Of a DNA stretch of 64,000 nucleotides, positions 45,946-54,842 are shown piece by piece. The notes below the pieces were generated by a model. The model had not been told where the DNA came from and did not search any database. It saw only the letters and a list, made by a program, of their open reading frames with translations. This DNA comes from Burkholderiales bacterium (GTDB taxonomy: Bacteria; Pseudomonadota; Gammaproteobacteria; Burkholderiales; SG8-39): the NCBI GenBank assembly GCA_020848075.1, contig JADLAV010000031.1:246831-310830 (forward strand), written 5' to 3'. Numbering within the stretch: the first letter of the stretch is position 1; every line of letters begins with the position of its first letter. The position numbers and the translations under genes are program-made.

Positions 45946-46929
45946 TCACCGGCCGCCACCCGCAGGGGCGAAGGTGCGACGAGCGCGCAAAGTCGGAACG
46001 ATTCCCCGCGGCATGAACAGCACGAGCAGGATCAGCACGACGCCGTAGATGGACATCTGGAACTGCTGCGCCTCGCGCAGCAGTTCCGGGATGGCCGTGA
46101 AAAGCAAAGCGCCCACCACCGGACCGAGCAGCGTGCCCTTCCCGCCCGCGATCACCATGATGACCATCGTGATCGTGTACGAGAACATGAAGACCTCGGG
46201 GCCCACGAACGACACGTAGTGGGCGTAGATGCTCCCAGCCATGCCCGCGATCACCGCGGCCACGACGGTCGCGAGGACCAGCATGCGAAACGCGTCGATC
46301 CCTACCGATTCCGCGAGCGTCTCGTTCTCGCGCAGCGCGACGAAAGCCCGTCCCAAGCGCGAGCGCACGATCCGGGAGGCGACGAGGTATGCCAGCGCTG
46401 CCATCACCAGCACGAGCCAGTAGTAGACTGCTTTCCCGTTGAACGAGATGTCGAGCAGCGACGCCACATGGATCCGCGGGGGCTTGATGCCCGGGAGGCC
46501 GAGAGGCCCCTGGGTGAGTTCCATCCAGTTCAGGCTGACCAGCCGGACCACCTCGGCGAAGCTGATGGTCACGAGAACGAAGTAGGCGCCGCGCAACTTG
46601 AAGGAGAGACGGCCGACGAGAAGCCCGGCGAGCCCCGCCGTCACGGCGGCGGCCGGAAGGCCCAGCCAGAACGAGACGCCGAGGTGCACGTCCAGAAGGG
46701 CCGAGGTATAGGCCCCGATCCCGAAGAACGCCGCGTGGCCCAGGGAGAGCTGCCCGGTGTATCCGAGCAGGAGGTTCAACGAGATCGCCAGCATCGTGAA
46801 GAGGCCGGCCATGATCAGGAGGTGAACGACGTACTGGTTGGTGAGCCACAACGGCAGCGTGACGAGGATGGCGCCGAGAACCCACCGGGCCACGGGATGT
46901 TGAAGGAGCCGGGCGAATGGTGCGGTCAT
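45946..46929 (-). CDS. livM: branched-chain amino acid ABC transporter permease LivM type (second system)
   Basis: A 327-residue permease with about ten hydrophobic segments. L-L-G-Y-T-G-Q-L-S-L-G-H-A-A-F-F-G-I-G-A-Y near residue 53 is the classic LivM loop. L-R-G-A-Y-F-V-L-V-T-I-S-F near 110, then F-V-A-L-R-E-N-E-T-L-A-E-S near 195 is the coupling loop. The final proline-rich tail is short. Follows livH by 7 bp. Belongs with livJ, livH, livG and livF on this strand. Confidence 0.91.
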   Translation of the reverse strand: MTAPFARLLQHPVARWVLGAILVTLPLWLTNQYVVHLLIMAGLFTMLAISLNLLLGYTGQLSLGHAAFFGIGAYTSALLDVHLGVSFWLGLPAAAVTAGLAGLLVGRLSFKLRGAYFVLVTISFAEVVRLVSLNWMELTQGPLGLPGIKPPRIHVASLLDISFNGKAVYYWLVLVMAALAYLVASRIVRSRLGRAFVALRENETLAESVGIDAFRMLVLATVVAAVIAGMAGSIYAHYVSFVGPEVFMFSYTITMVIMVIAGGKGTLLGPVVGALLFTAIPELLREAQQFQMSIYGVVLILLVLFMPRGIVPTLRARRTFAPAGGGR

Positions 46930-46936
46930 CGATCAC

Positions 46937-47809
46937 CTAGCCGACGCGCTGGGCTCGAGCGAAGAGCCCCGCCGGCCGGAAGAGAAGAACGATGATGATC
47001 ATGATGAAGCCAATCCCGTCCTTGTACCCCGACGAGACGTAGCCCGCGCCCAGGCTCTCGACGACTCCCAGCATGAGGCCTCCGAAGGTCGCGCCGGCGA
47101 AGTTTCCCAACCCGCCCATGATCACCACCGAGAAGGCCTTGAGGGCCGCCTGGTCTCCCATCGACGGATACACAAGGAAAGCCGGTCCAAGCAAGGCGCC
47201 GGCCGCGGCGGCGAGACCCGAGCCGAAAGCGAAGGTCACCGTGTGAATGCGCCCGATGTTCACCCCCATCAGTGCCGCCGCCTCGCGGTCCTGGAAGGTC
47301 GCCCGCATCGCCTTGCCGAGTTTGGTCTTCTGGATCGCCAAGTGCGATCCGACGATCAGGATAAACGCGACTACAACGACAAAAAGCCGGAGCGAGGTCA
47401 CGTGGATCGGCCCCAGGACCAGCGGGGTCGGTGAGAACGGGGTCGGGATGCTCTGGGGAATGCCGCCCCAGATCAGCAGCTCCGTGTTCTGCATGAAGAT
47501 CCACACTCCGATCATCACGAGCATCACGGTGTCGATGTTCTCGCCCCGCAGGGGACGCAGCACGATGCGTTCGCAAAGCGCGCCGACCGCGACCCCGACG
47601 AGGATCGCGCCGGCCACGCCGGCGTAGAAATCGATTCCCAGATGATGGAGGAACAGGTACGCCATGAAAGCGCCGAGAGTGTAGAACTCGCCGTGGGCGA
47701 AGTTCACGACGTTCATAATGCCGAAGATGAGCGTCAGGCCGATCCCCAGCAGTGCATAGGTGCTGCCGAGGATGATCCCGTTGAGCAAGAGCTGGACGAG
47801 CGTATCCAT
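46937..47809 (-). CDS. livH: branched-chain amino acid ABC transporter permease LivH type (second system)
   Basis: A 290-residue permease. L-L-N-G-I-I-L-G-S-T-Y-A-L-L-G-I-G-L-T-L at 8-27, I-M-N-V-V-N-F-A-H-G-E near 31 and M-R-A-T-F-Q-D-R-E-A-A-A-L-M-G-V-N near 165 fit LivH. It is preceded by a 83-bp gap with a hairpin after the binding-protein gene, an arrangement that usually keeps the binding protein more abundant than the membrane parts. Confidence 0.91.
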   Translation of the reverse strand: MDTLVQLLLNGIILGSTYALLGIGLTLIFGIMNVVNFAHGEFYTLGAFMAYLFLHHLGIDFYAGVAGAILVGVAVGALCERIVLRPLRGENIDTVMLVMIGVWIFMQNTELLIWGGIPQSIPTPFSPTPLVLGPIHVTSLRLFVVVVAFILIVGSHLAIQKTKLGKAMRATFQDREAAALMGVNIGRIHTVTFAFGSGLAAAAGALLGPAFLVYPSMGDQAALKAFSVVIMGGLGNFAGATFGGLMLGVVESLGAGYVSSGYKDGIGFIMIIIVLLFRPAGLFARAQRVG

Positions 47810-47848
47810 GGAGCAGGAATGACGATAGGCGGGACCCCGCCGTGCGGC

Positions 47849-47864
47849 ACCCCGAGCACGGGGT
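47849..47864. terminator. attenuator-like hairpin between livJ and livH
   Basis: ACCCCG-agca-CGGGGT is a perfect 6-bp stem with a 4-base loop in the gap between livJ and livH. A second short stem (GGCGG-gacc-CCGCC) lies just next to it at 47828-47841. Such hairpins after binding-protein genes commonly stabilise or attenuate the transcript. Confidence 0.45.
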
Positions 47865-47892
47865 TCCGCCGGCGGCAGTCTGTCCGGCGCTC

Positions 47893-49056
47893 TTAGCGGC
47901 GCTGCATGAAGGACGGAAGGACGATCTTCCCGTCCCGGATCTGAATCATATAAATACTCGGCTGACTTTGGCCTTCCGCATCGAATTTGATGGGTCCGTT
48001 CAGTGCGGTCAGTTCGACCTTCCTCAGGGCGTCCCGAATCGCCGTTGGCTCAGCCTTGCCGGCTATTTCGATCGCCCGCGCCAGGGTCATCATCGCATCG
48101 ACGCCCCGGAAACTCTCGGTCAGCCCTTCGAATGGCAGGCCCCGCTTGTTCCACTCGTCGACGAAGCGCTTGGCCAGAGCCGGATCCGGCATCGCCTCGG
48201 GGAACCACGGCAGGAAAATCACGACGTGATAGCTCCCTTCCGCCGCCGGGCCGGCGATCGTGATCAACTGGTTGGGCGCGCTGCTGCCGCCGGTGGTGAG
48301 GAGCTTCTTCTTGATTCCGAGCTCGGCGGCCTGCTTCATGATCAAGGCGATCTGACTGACGTCGGTCGTCACGAGGAGCCAGTCCGCCGGCGAGTTCTTG
48401 ATCTTGGTGAGCTGGGCGTACATGTCGGTCGCTGTCTGGTCGAGGTAGTCGACCGAGTGCAGCTTGCCGCCGTACTTCTTCATGACGTCGCCGAATGCGG
48501 TGACGGCGCCGCGACCCCAGTCCGTATTCACCGCAAGGAAGTCGGCGTTCATCACCTTCAGATCGTCCCTGAGCACCTTCTCTAGCCCAATCGCCTCCAT
48601 CTCGCTCGGCGGGCTGATGCGGAACACCCATGGGTTGCCCTGCTTGGTGATCTTGATCGAGCTCGATGTCTCCACCAGCAGCGGCACGCCGTGCTTCGCC
48701 ACTACCGGCATGGCGGCGAGCGTCATGGAACTTCCCCACGCACCCATGATCGCAACGACCTTGTCGCGCACGATCAGCTTCTCAGCGACGGTGACCGTCT
48801 CCTTCGGATCGGACTTGTTGTCCTCGATGAAGAGCTGAAACTTCCGGCCCAGCACACCGCCCCGCTCGTTGATCCAGTCGGCCCCGATCCGCGCGCCGTT
48901 CGTAACAAAGTTTCCGGAGGCGGCCACCGGACCGGAGAGAGGCTGAATCACCCCGATCCGGATGGTGTCCTGGGCCCATCCCGGCGCAGGTGCGGTGCCG
49001 AGCCCCGCCAGCGCCATAACGACGACCGCTACCGCGGTATGATGCCGTTGCTTCAT
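47893..49056 (-). CDS. livJ: branched-chain amino acid-type ABC transporter substrate-binding protein (second system)
   Basis: A 387-residue binding protein. ATG 49056 is chosen for its GGAGGAGG site; a signal peptide of about 27 residues ends G-W-A-Q. The mature start T-I-R-I-G-V-I-Q-P-L-S-G-P-V-A-A-S-G is typical, as is N-E-R-G-G-V-L-G-R-K-F. E-D-N-K-S-D-P-K-E-T and V-A-I-M-G-A-W-G-S-S-M-T fit type I Liv/amide-binding proteins. Because it stands beside two aminoacyl/amide hydrolases and a flavoprotein, its ligand may be an amide or peptide-like compound. Confidence 0.9.
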   Translation of the reverse strand: MKQRHHTAVAVVVMALAGLGTAPAPGWAQDTIRIGVIQPLSGPVAASGNFVTNGARIGADWINERGGVLGRKFQLFIEDNKSDPKETVTVAEKLIVRDKVVAIMGAWGSSMTLAAMPVVAKHGVPLLVETSSSIKITKQGNPWVFRISPPSEMEAIGLEKVLRDDLKVMNADFLAVNTDWGRGAVTAFGDVMKKYGGKLHSVDYLDQTATDMYAQLTKIKNSPADWLLVTTDVSQIALIMKQAAELGIKKKLLTTGGSSAPNQLITIAGPAAEGSYHVVIFLPWFPEAMPDPALAKRFVDEWNKRGLPFEGLTESFRGVDAMMTLARAIEIAGKAEPTAIRDALRKVELTALNGPIKFDAEGQSQPSIYMIQIRDGKIVLPSFMQRR

Positions 49057-49185
49057 ACGCCCTCCTCCTGGTGACATCCCGCTCGTCGCCATCCGGGACC
49101 CCTCCCGGAGGCTCGCCACGGGGTAATGGATCGTACGCTCCGATCGTTTCGCAGCACCTCTCGGCGCCCCGCTCCCGCGGCGGCG

Positions 49186-49524
49186 TCACTCGACCGCGTC
49201 GCTCACCTGCGAGCGGTCGATGACGAAATCGCGAATCTGGGCGCGCTCCGTCATCGGATCCAGCGTGAAGTCCCGGTGCGGCGCAAGCTCGGTACAGGCC
49301 AGGCGATTCTTCCCGTCGACCTTGACATGACAGGCCACGCACTTGCCGATCCGGCAGGGGCCGTAGAAAGCGATCGTCGGATCCAGCTCCTCGAAGATGT
49401 AGGTCAGAACGTTCAGGATACTCCAGCCCTCCTGAATCGGCACCTGGTAGGCGTCGTAGCGGGGCGCCTTGTCTCGCTCGGGATCGAAGCGCGCGCAGCG
49501 CACGGTATAGGTCTTGTCGGCCAT
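49186..49524 (-). CDS. stand-alone 2Fe-2S ferredoxin-domain protein (SdhB/FrdB N-terminal type)
   Basis: A 112-residue protein. Cys57, Cys62, Cys65 and Cys77 (G-P-C-R-I-G-K-C-V-A-C, then R-L-A-C) form a 2Fe-2S centre in the pattern of the SdhB/FrdB N-terminal domain. The second domain with 3Fe-4S and 4Fe-4S centres, present in the normal 230-260-residue subunit, is absent. The ATG is 5 bp downstream of the flavoprotein stop, so the two are a pair. It probably delivers electrons to or from that flavoprotein through an unknown soluble partner. Confidence 0.83.
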   Translation of the reverse strand: MADKTYTVRCARFDPERDKAPRYDAYQVPIQEGWSILNVLTYIFEELDPTIAFYGPCRIGKCVACHVKVDGKNRLACTELAPHRDFTLDPMTERAQIRDFVIDRSQVSDAVE

Positions 49525-49529
49525 GGCTA

Positions 49530-51311
49530 TCAGACTCTCTCTTGGTCGGAATACCGGTAGGTGGTGCGCGGCGGCTGGAGCGTGGTGACCACCGCGGGCT
49601 CGGTCCGAAGCCGCATCGCGTCCCCGTCGCGCCGGATGATGATGTTCTTCAACCAGTTGACGCCGTCGGTGTCCGGGAAGTCGCGGCGGAACATCGCGCC
49701 GCGACTCTCGGTGCGCATCAGGCTACCCCGCGCGACCATCTCCATCATCGCGAGAAGGTTCTCTGTCTGCAGGGCCTCGACCCACTCCATGTTGTACTTC
49801 GTGAGGCTTCGGTCGCGAACGTGGACCGACTTCGCTTCGTCCTGCAGCGTCTTCAACTCCTGCAGCACATGCTCCAGCCAGCGCTGCTCGCGCACCGCGT
49901 TCAGATACCGGTGGGCCAGGTGCCGGACGCGGTTGCGCAGCTCGATCGGATTCGATCCGGTCGCGCGCTCCATGGGCGCCATGATCTTCGCCCGCAGAGC
50001 GGCCACCTGCGCCGGATCGACCTCACCCCGGCCGTCCTGCTTGCTGAATTTCGCCGCTGCAAGGCCGGCCCGCGGCCCCCACACCTGAGTCATGGTCAAG
50101 GCGTTTCCCGAGACGCGGTTGCCGCCGTGGAACCCGCCCGTCCCCTCGCCGGCCGCATAGAGCCCGGGGATGCACGTCTCACAGTGTTCGTTGACCCGGA
50201 CGCCGCCGTTCCAGAAGTGCGACGCGGGCGCGCATTCGATTGCGTCCTCGTTCAGGTCCGGCAGGAACTTCTTCATGTCGAAGGCGCCATAGCGCCACCG
50301 GCCGATCATCTCGGGCAGGAAGGCCCGGGCGTTCGCTATGATGTTGCGCGGGAGGTGCTTCAACGAGATGTAGGTCCCATCGTTCGGCCCCCCGCGCCCC
50401 TCAAGCACCTCCACCATCGCGGCGATCGAGTTCACATCGCGCGTGGTCCAGGCGAGGCGCTCCTTGTCCCACTTGTTCATGTACTCCTGCCCCATCCGGT
50501 TCAGTGCCTTGGCATCCAGGTAGGCGCTGAGCAGGTAGGGGAAGTCGATGCTGTTCACCGCGTCGGGCTTGATCATGACGTAGGGCAGGAACATGGGGAA
50601 CTCCATGTCCTGCAACTCCGCACCGGCCCGGTAGGCGGCCGCCATGCCGTCGCCGGTCAGCTCGTCGGGCGCCGTGGTGTACCGATACATGCGCATGGCG
50701 CCGCCGGTGCAGATAATCACCGCCCCAGCCTCGAAGGCCACGACCTTGCCGTTACGGTAGTCGAGGCCAATCGCGCCCACGCACCTGCCGCCGCGCAGAA
50801 GGAGGTCGGTGACCATCGTCGTTTCGAGGAGCGCAATCGCCGGGCGTGCCAGAATTTGCTTGGTAAGGGCCTTGGCAATCTCCGGCCCCTCGATCCAGAT
50901 TCCCCGCGGGTAGCGGTGTCCTGGCGCGTGCGTGAGCTTGTCCACCCTGGCGCCCCAATCGACCAGTTCCTTCACCCGCGGGCCGGCTTCCTCACAGTGG
51001 ATCTGGACGAGCCGCTGATTGCCGATCCAGTCGCCCTCCTTGACCATGTCCTCGAAGAACTTCTGCGGGCTGTCGTCGGGGTGGGCGCCAGATAGGGCAA
51101 AGAGCTTGGCGATTGTGCCGCTATCCACGTCGATGTCGGCATCGGCCGTCAGCGTCGCACCGCACTTCCCGACGAAGCCCTTGGTGGCTACCAGCACCTT
51201 GCAACCGCTGTCGGCTGCGGCGATCGCCGCACGCGCTCCCGTCCCTTCGCTACCGATGACCAGGACGTCGGTGCGACGCACCTCGTCCACGTGCTTGCCA
51301 ATTGCGGACAT
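49530..51311 (-). CDS. FAD-dependent oxidoreductase, fumarate reductase/succinate dehydrogenase flavoprotein family
   Basis: A 593-residue flavoprotein. D-V-L-V-I-G-S-E-G-T-G-A-R-A-A at 14-28 is the FAD motif, with Ser-Glu in place of the usual Gly-Gly. G-K-C-G-A-T-L-T near residue 49 and G-L-Y-A-A-G-E-G-T-G-G-F-H-G-G-N-R-V-S-G-N-A-L near 390 are the conserved flavin and substrate loops. The C-terminal helical domain is full length. It resembles soluble fumarate reductase, aspartate oxidase and APS-reductase alpha proteins. Strong GGAGGGAGGG site before ATG 51311. Membrane subunits SdhC/D are lacking, so it is not a respiratory complex. Confidence 0.85.
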   Translation of the reverse strand: MSAIGKHVDEVRRTDVLVIGSEGTGARAAIAAADSGCKVLVATKGFVGKCGATLTADADIDVDSGTIAKLFALSGAHPDDSPQKFFEDMVKEGDWIGNQRLVQIHCEEAGPRVKELVDWGARVDKLTHAPGHRYPRGIWIEGPEIAKALTKQILARPAIALLETTMVTDLLLRGGRCVGAIGLDYRNGKVVAFEAGAVIICTGGAMRMYRYTTAPDELTGDGMAAAYRAGAELQDMEFPMFLPYVMIKPDAVNSIDFPYLLSAYLDAKALNRMGQEYMNKWDKERLAWTTRDVNSIAAMVEVLEGRGGPNDGTYISLKHLPRNIIANARAFLPEMIGRWRYGAFDMKKFLPDLNEDAIECAPASHFWNGGVRVNEHCETCIPGLYAAGEGTGGFHGGNRVSGNALTMTQVWGPRAGLAAAKFSKQDGRGEVDPAQVAALRAKIMAPMERATGSNPIELRNRVRHLAHRYLNAVREQRWLEHVLQELKTLQDEAKSVHVRDRSLTKYNMEWVEALQTENLLAMMEMVARGSLMRTESRGAMFRRDFPDTDGVNWLKNIIIRRDGDAMRLRTEPAVVTTLQPPRTTYRYSDQERV

Positions 51312-51352
51312 TGCCCTCCCTCCGTTCGACCGTTGTCTCGTGCCCTAGAAAA

Positions 51353-52507
51353 TTATGCCGCGATCTGGCGCAGCGCGCGCGGCGTGACGGTAAGGTGCTC
51401 ACACCCGCCTGGCGTGACCACCACGTTTTCCTCGCAGATGTAAGCGCCGTGCTCCAATACCCATCCGGGCTCCACCGTCAGGATCATGCCCGGCTCCAAT
51501 ATCGTGGGGTCGTAAGCGGCCACATGCGGCGGTTCGGTGCTCATGAGGCCCATGCCGTGCCCCATACGCCCCGCGGCGAAGGTGAACTCGAGGCCGAGCC
51601 GACGCGCCTCGGCACTGCAGGCGTCCACCACGGCCTTCACGGGAACGCCCGGCCGGACCGTTTCCACGCCCTTGCGCGTCACCTGGACGACCTGGTCCCA
51701 ATTCCGCTGTTGGACCTCGGAGGGCGGACCCACCACTGCCGCGCGGCAGTGATCGCTCCAATATCCGTTGAAGACGACACCGAGATCGACCCAGATCATG
51801 TCACCCCGCTGGAGCACCCGGTCCGTGGCCATGCCGGAGACGCGATCGTAGTTTCCCGGGCCAGAGGTGGCGATGATGAATCCCACCTCCCCGCCGGCCC
51901 GCAGGATCCCCTCCGCCAGCAGCCCGGCGAACGCCTTCTCCGTCATCCCCGCCCGGGCCGAAGCGAAGGCGTGGTCGAAGGCCTGCGCCGCGATGCGCCC
52001 AGCTTCCCGCAGCGCGTCGATTTCGGCCGGCGACTTGATGATGCGCAGGCGCCAGAGCAGGTCCGACGCGTCGGCGAACGCCGCGCGCGGGAGCGCCTTC
52101 TGCAAAGCGACGAAGTCCTGGTAAGGGAGTCCCAGACGCTGCTCGGCCCCGAGTTCGGCCCCCCACCGCCCGGCCTGAAGTCCCCGCGCCTCAATCACCT
52201 CCCGGATCAAGTCCACCGGCGTTCCGGTCAGCGGCATGTAGGGCCGCACATCGGTCAACCCGCTGTCCCGCCGCGCATCCGCCTCGAGGAATGCGTGGAC
52301 GATCAGCGTCGGATCCCCGGATGCCGGCAGAAGGCAGAGCTCGGGCCGGGTGAACGTAGTCCACGGCGCGAAGTGCCGGTGGCCGGTAAAGTAATTCAGG
52401 TTAGCCTCTGCGGTCAGCATGAGCGCGTCGATCCCGCTGGCGCGCATCGCGGCCTGCGCCGCCCGGCAGCGTCGTTGATACTCCTCGCGCGGAAATTCCA
52501 GGCGCAT
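51353..52507 (-). CDS. M24 family metallopeptidase / creatinase-like hydrolase
   Basis: A 384-residue pita-bread fold protein. The N-terminal creatinase domain (L-M-L-T-A-E-A-N-L-N-Y-F-T-G near 30) is followed by the metal-ligand set: W-V-D-L-G and S-D-H-C-R (two Asp), M-G-H-G-M-G (His), then E near P-P-H-V and V-E-P-G-W (Glu). These suit Xaa-Pro dipeptidase, ectoine hydrolase (DoeA-like) or creatinase relatives. Its start overlaps the preceding gene's stop by one base (TAATG), so the M20 and M24 genes are an operon. Confidence 0.86.
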   Translation of the reverse strand: MRLEFPREEYQRRCRAAQAAMRASGIDALMLTAEANLNYFTGHRHFAPWTTFTRPELCLLPASGDPTLIVHAFLEADARRDSGLTDVRPYMPLTGTPVDLIREVIEARGLQAGRWGAELGAEQRLGLPYQDFVALQKALPRAAFADASDLLWRLRIIKSPAEIDALREAGRIAAQAFDHAFASARAGMTEKAFAGLLAEGILRAGGEVGFIIATSGPGNYDRVSGMATDRVLQRGDMIWVDLGVVFNGYWSDHCRAAVVGPPSEVQQRNWDQVVQVTRKGVETVRPGVPVKAVVDACSAEARRLGLEFTFAAGRMGHGMGLMSTEPPHVAAYDPTILEPGMILTVEPGWVLEHGAYICEENVVVTPGGCEHLTVTPRALRQIAA

Positions 52508-53706
52508 TAGCGTGACTCCTCTTCGATGTGCGATCCGTTCAGTAGCTCGAGAGCGCTCTCGGCGAGCAGGGTGCTGCCGGTCGCGAGGGCGTCCTCGTCC
52601 ACGTCGTACCGCGGGTCGTGCCAGTCATAGATGATGCCTCGCTCGGGATTCCCGGTGCCCAGCCACAGGTAGCAGCCGGGCACGCGAGCGAGGTAGAGGG
52701 CGAAGTCGTCGCCACCCATCGTGGGCTCGGCCGGACGCACCGCATCGTGACCCAGCAGGCGAGTGGCGGCGCGACTCACGGCCTCGGTGACCCGCGGATC
52801 GTTGACGACAGGCGGCAGCGTCCGCGCGTAGTCGATCTCCACGGTCGCCCCGTAACTGCGGCACGTAGATTCGATCGTTTCCCGGATGAGCGCTGGGAGA
52901 CGATCACGCGTTTCGGCCCGCATCCACCGCACGGTCCCCCTGAGCTCTGCCGTAGCCGCGATGACGTTCGGCGCGACGCCGGCGTGGAACATCCCGACGG
53001 TCACAACTGCGGGCTCCTGCGGGTCCAACCGGCGGCTGACCACGTGCTGCAGGCTCACGACCGTCGCCGCGGCGGCCACTACGGCGTCCACCGCCCGGTG
53101 CGGCGCCGCTCCGTGGCCCGCCGCGCCCCGTACCATGATCCGCACCGAGTCGATCCCCGCCATCAGCGGTCCCGCTCTCACGCCGATCTGCCCGGCAGCG
53201 AGTCGGGGAAACGTGTGCAGGCCGCAGATGGCCGACGGCTCCGGATCCTCCAGGGCCCCGTCGGCCAGCATGGCCTGGGCGCCACGGTCGTCCTCCTCGG
53301 CCGGCTGAAAAAGGAACTTCACGGTTCCGGGGAGGCTGTCGCGGTGCTCAGCCAACAGGGTCGCCGCGCCCACGAGACAGGTGGTGTGAACATCGTGACC
53401 GCAGGCGTGCATGACGCCGGGGATGCGCGAGGCGTAGGGCGCCCCGGTCGCTTCCTGGATCGGAAGCGCGTCCATGTCAGCGCGGAGCGCCACGCACGGT
53501 CCGGCGCGCGCGCCGCGCAGCACGCCGACCACCCCTGTCCCGCCGACTTGGGCACGCACTTCGATGCCAAGCGCCGCGAGCCGCTCGGCGACGATGCGGC
53601 TCGTGCGCTCCTCCTGGCCCGAGAGTTCCGGGTACGCGTGCAGGTCGCGGCGCAGGGCCACCAACTCCGGCAGGCGGCCGCGGTCGGATTGGGTCAGATG
53701 AATCAT
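52507..53706 (-). CDS. M20 family amidohydrolase (IAA-amino acid hydrolase type)
   Basis: A 399-residue zinc/manganese hydrolase. L-R-R-D-L-H-A-Y-P-E-L-S near 20, A-L-R-A-D-M-D-A-L-P-I near 74, H-A-C-G-H-D-V-H-T near 100 and F-Q-P-A-E-E near 135 are the metal-binding segments of the N-acyl/aminobenzoyl-amino acid hydrolase group. It cleaves an amide bond to free an amino acid or acid. First gene of the minus-strand operon M20-M24, divergent from the DUF1989 gene. With the M24 protein this is reminiscent of ectoine degradation (DoeA/DoeB), but other ectoine genes are not seen. Confidence 0.87.
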   Translation of the reverse strand: MIHLTQSDRGRLPELVALRRDLHAYPELSGQEERTSRIVAERLAALGIEVRAQVGGTGVVGVLRGARAGPCVALRADMDALPIQEATGAPYASRIPGVMHACGHDVHTTCLVGAATLLAEHRDSLPGTVKFLFQPAEEDDRGAQAMLADGALEDPEPSAICGLHTFPRLAAGQIGVRAGPLMAGIDSVRIMVRGAAGHGAAPHRAVDAVVAAAATVVSLQHVVSRRLDPQEPAVVTVGMFHAGVAPNVIAATAELRGTVRWMRAETRDRLPALIRETIESTCRSYGATVEIDYARTLPPVVNDPRVTEAVSRAATRLLGHDAVRPAEPTMGGDDFALYLARVPGCYLWLGTGNPERGIIYDWHDPRYDVDEDALATGSTLLAESALELLNGSHIEEESR

Positions 53707-53908
53707 CGGGGTCTACATTCGCCGCGGCGCCACAAGAGAGAGGCCAAACCGATCGACCGTCGTCCGGCCGCGACCCCGGACGAGGATCGGATGGTCATAT
53801 GTATTTTTTATGCCTTCTAGTATTTGCTTATATCATGCGATCACACCGCTTCGCAACCGACCAAGTATCCTGCACTGCCATCCCGATCTCGATGAGGAGG
53901 ACCGCACG

Positions 53909-54550
53909 ATGACCAACGCCATGCCCAGCCACGAACAGATTTCCGGTCGTGTCGTTCGGACGACGCTTCTCGAACCCGGCGGGGGTGAGGGCTGGGAGGT
54001 TTCCAGGGGACAGGTGATGCGCATCGTCGACATCGAGGGACAGCAGGTCGGCGACCTGGTGTGCTTCAATCTGCGGCGTCTGGAGGAGAAGATCTCGCCC
54101 GAGAACACGATCTCGCTCAACCGGACGATCCGGCCGACGACCGGCCACGGGCTCTGGTCTGACGAGGCTAACTTACTCATGAGCTTCGTCGCCGACACGT
54201 GCGGCGTCCACGACCTGCTGGCGGGCGCCTGCTCGCGGTACACGAACAAGCGCCGCTACGACAAGGATGCGACGCCGAACTGCCGCGACAACCTGGCGGC
54301 GGCGGCGCGCCCCTGGGGGCTGCGCTGGAAAGACATTCCGTACAACCTGAACGTCTTCATGAACGTGCCGATCGGCGCCGACGGCTCGTTCCGGATCGAC
54401 GCCCCGAAGAGCAAGGCGGGCGACTACATCGACTTGCGGGCCGAGATGGACGTGCTGGTCATCCTCTCCAACTGCCCGCAGCTGCACAACCCCTGCAACA
54501 ACTTCCGCCTCAAACCCCTCAAAGTCGTGATTTACGAGCCCGGCGAGTAG
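53909..54550 (+). CDS. DUF1989 / urea-carboxylase-associated protein
   Basis: A 213-residue protein with the DUF1989 signature: G-Q-V-M-R-I-V-D-I-E-G-Q-Q-V-G-D-L at 31-47, then L-W-S-D-E-A-N-L-L near 90, C-G-V-H-D-L-L-A-G-A-C near 103-113 and S-N-C-P-Q-L-H-N-P-C-N near 190. Conserved Cys and His likely bind metal. Members are often near urea carboxylase or amino-compound transport. ATG 53909 with GAGGAGG before it. An AT-rich divergent promoter zone separates it from the M20 gene. Function unproven; close to amide catabolism by context. Confidence 0.85.
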   Translation: MTNAMPSHEQISGRVVRTTLLEPGGGEGWEVSRGQVMRIVDIEGQQVGDLVCFNLRRLEEKISPENTISLNRTIRPTTGHGLWSDEANLLMSFVADTCGVHDLLAGACSRYTNKRRYDKDATPNCRDNLAAAARPWGLRWKDIPYNLNVFMNVPIGADGSFRIDAPKSKAGDYIDLRAEMDVLVILSNCPQLHNPCNNFRLKPLKVVIYEPGE

Positions 54551-54744
54551 CGGCTCACTTGATCGGACATCGCGCAGCTTTGATCAGGCGCGACGAGATC
54601 GAGGCCCGTCGCCGTACCCGCAACGCCGCCGGAACGCCCAGAGCAGAGTCCGCCCGCCGCCACCGAACGCGGCCCCCTGCGGTCAGTCCGTGACACGTGA
54701 AAAAAGCCCGAGGCGGCGCCGAACCGCGCTGTCCGCGAAGTTTA

Positions 54745-54760
54745 ACAATCTCTGACAATC
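54745..54760 (+). promoter_or_regulatory. phased direct repeat upstream of protease gene
   Basis: ACAATCtctgACAATC is a direct repeat of 6 bases with 10-base spacing, 83 bp before the protease start codon. Two half-sites on one DNA face are typical of OmpR/PhoB-type response regulators. The surrounding 20 bases are AT-richer than their neighbours. Confidence 0.4.
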
Positions 54761-54842
54761 GCCCCGCGGCGAGGCTCATCCTTTGAGCTACCCGGAGCCT
54801 CAGCATGGCGCCCATAAAAGGATGTCGTGTCTGGAGGCATCC

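Noticed and set aside
51353..53706. Assigning the M24/M20 pair to ectoine degradation (DoeA/DoeB)
   Set aside because: The fold pair fits, but the aminotransferase, dehydrogenase and regulator of that pathway are missing from the window, so the call was kept general.
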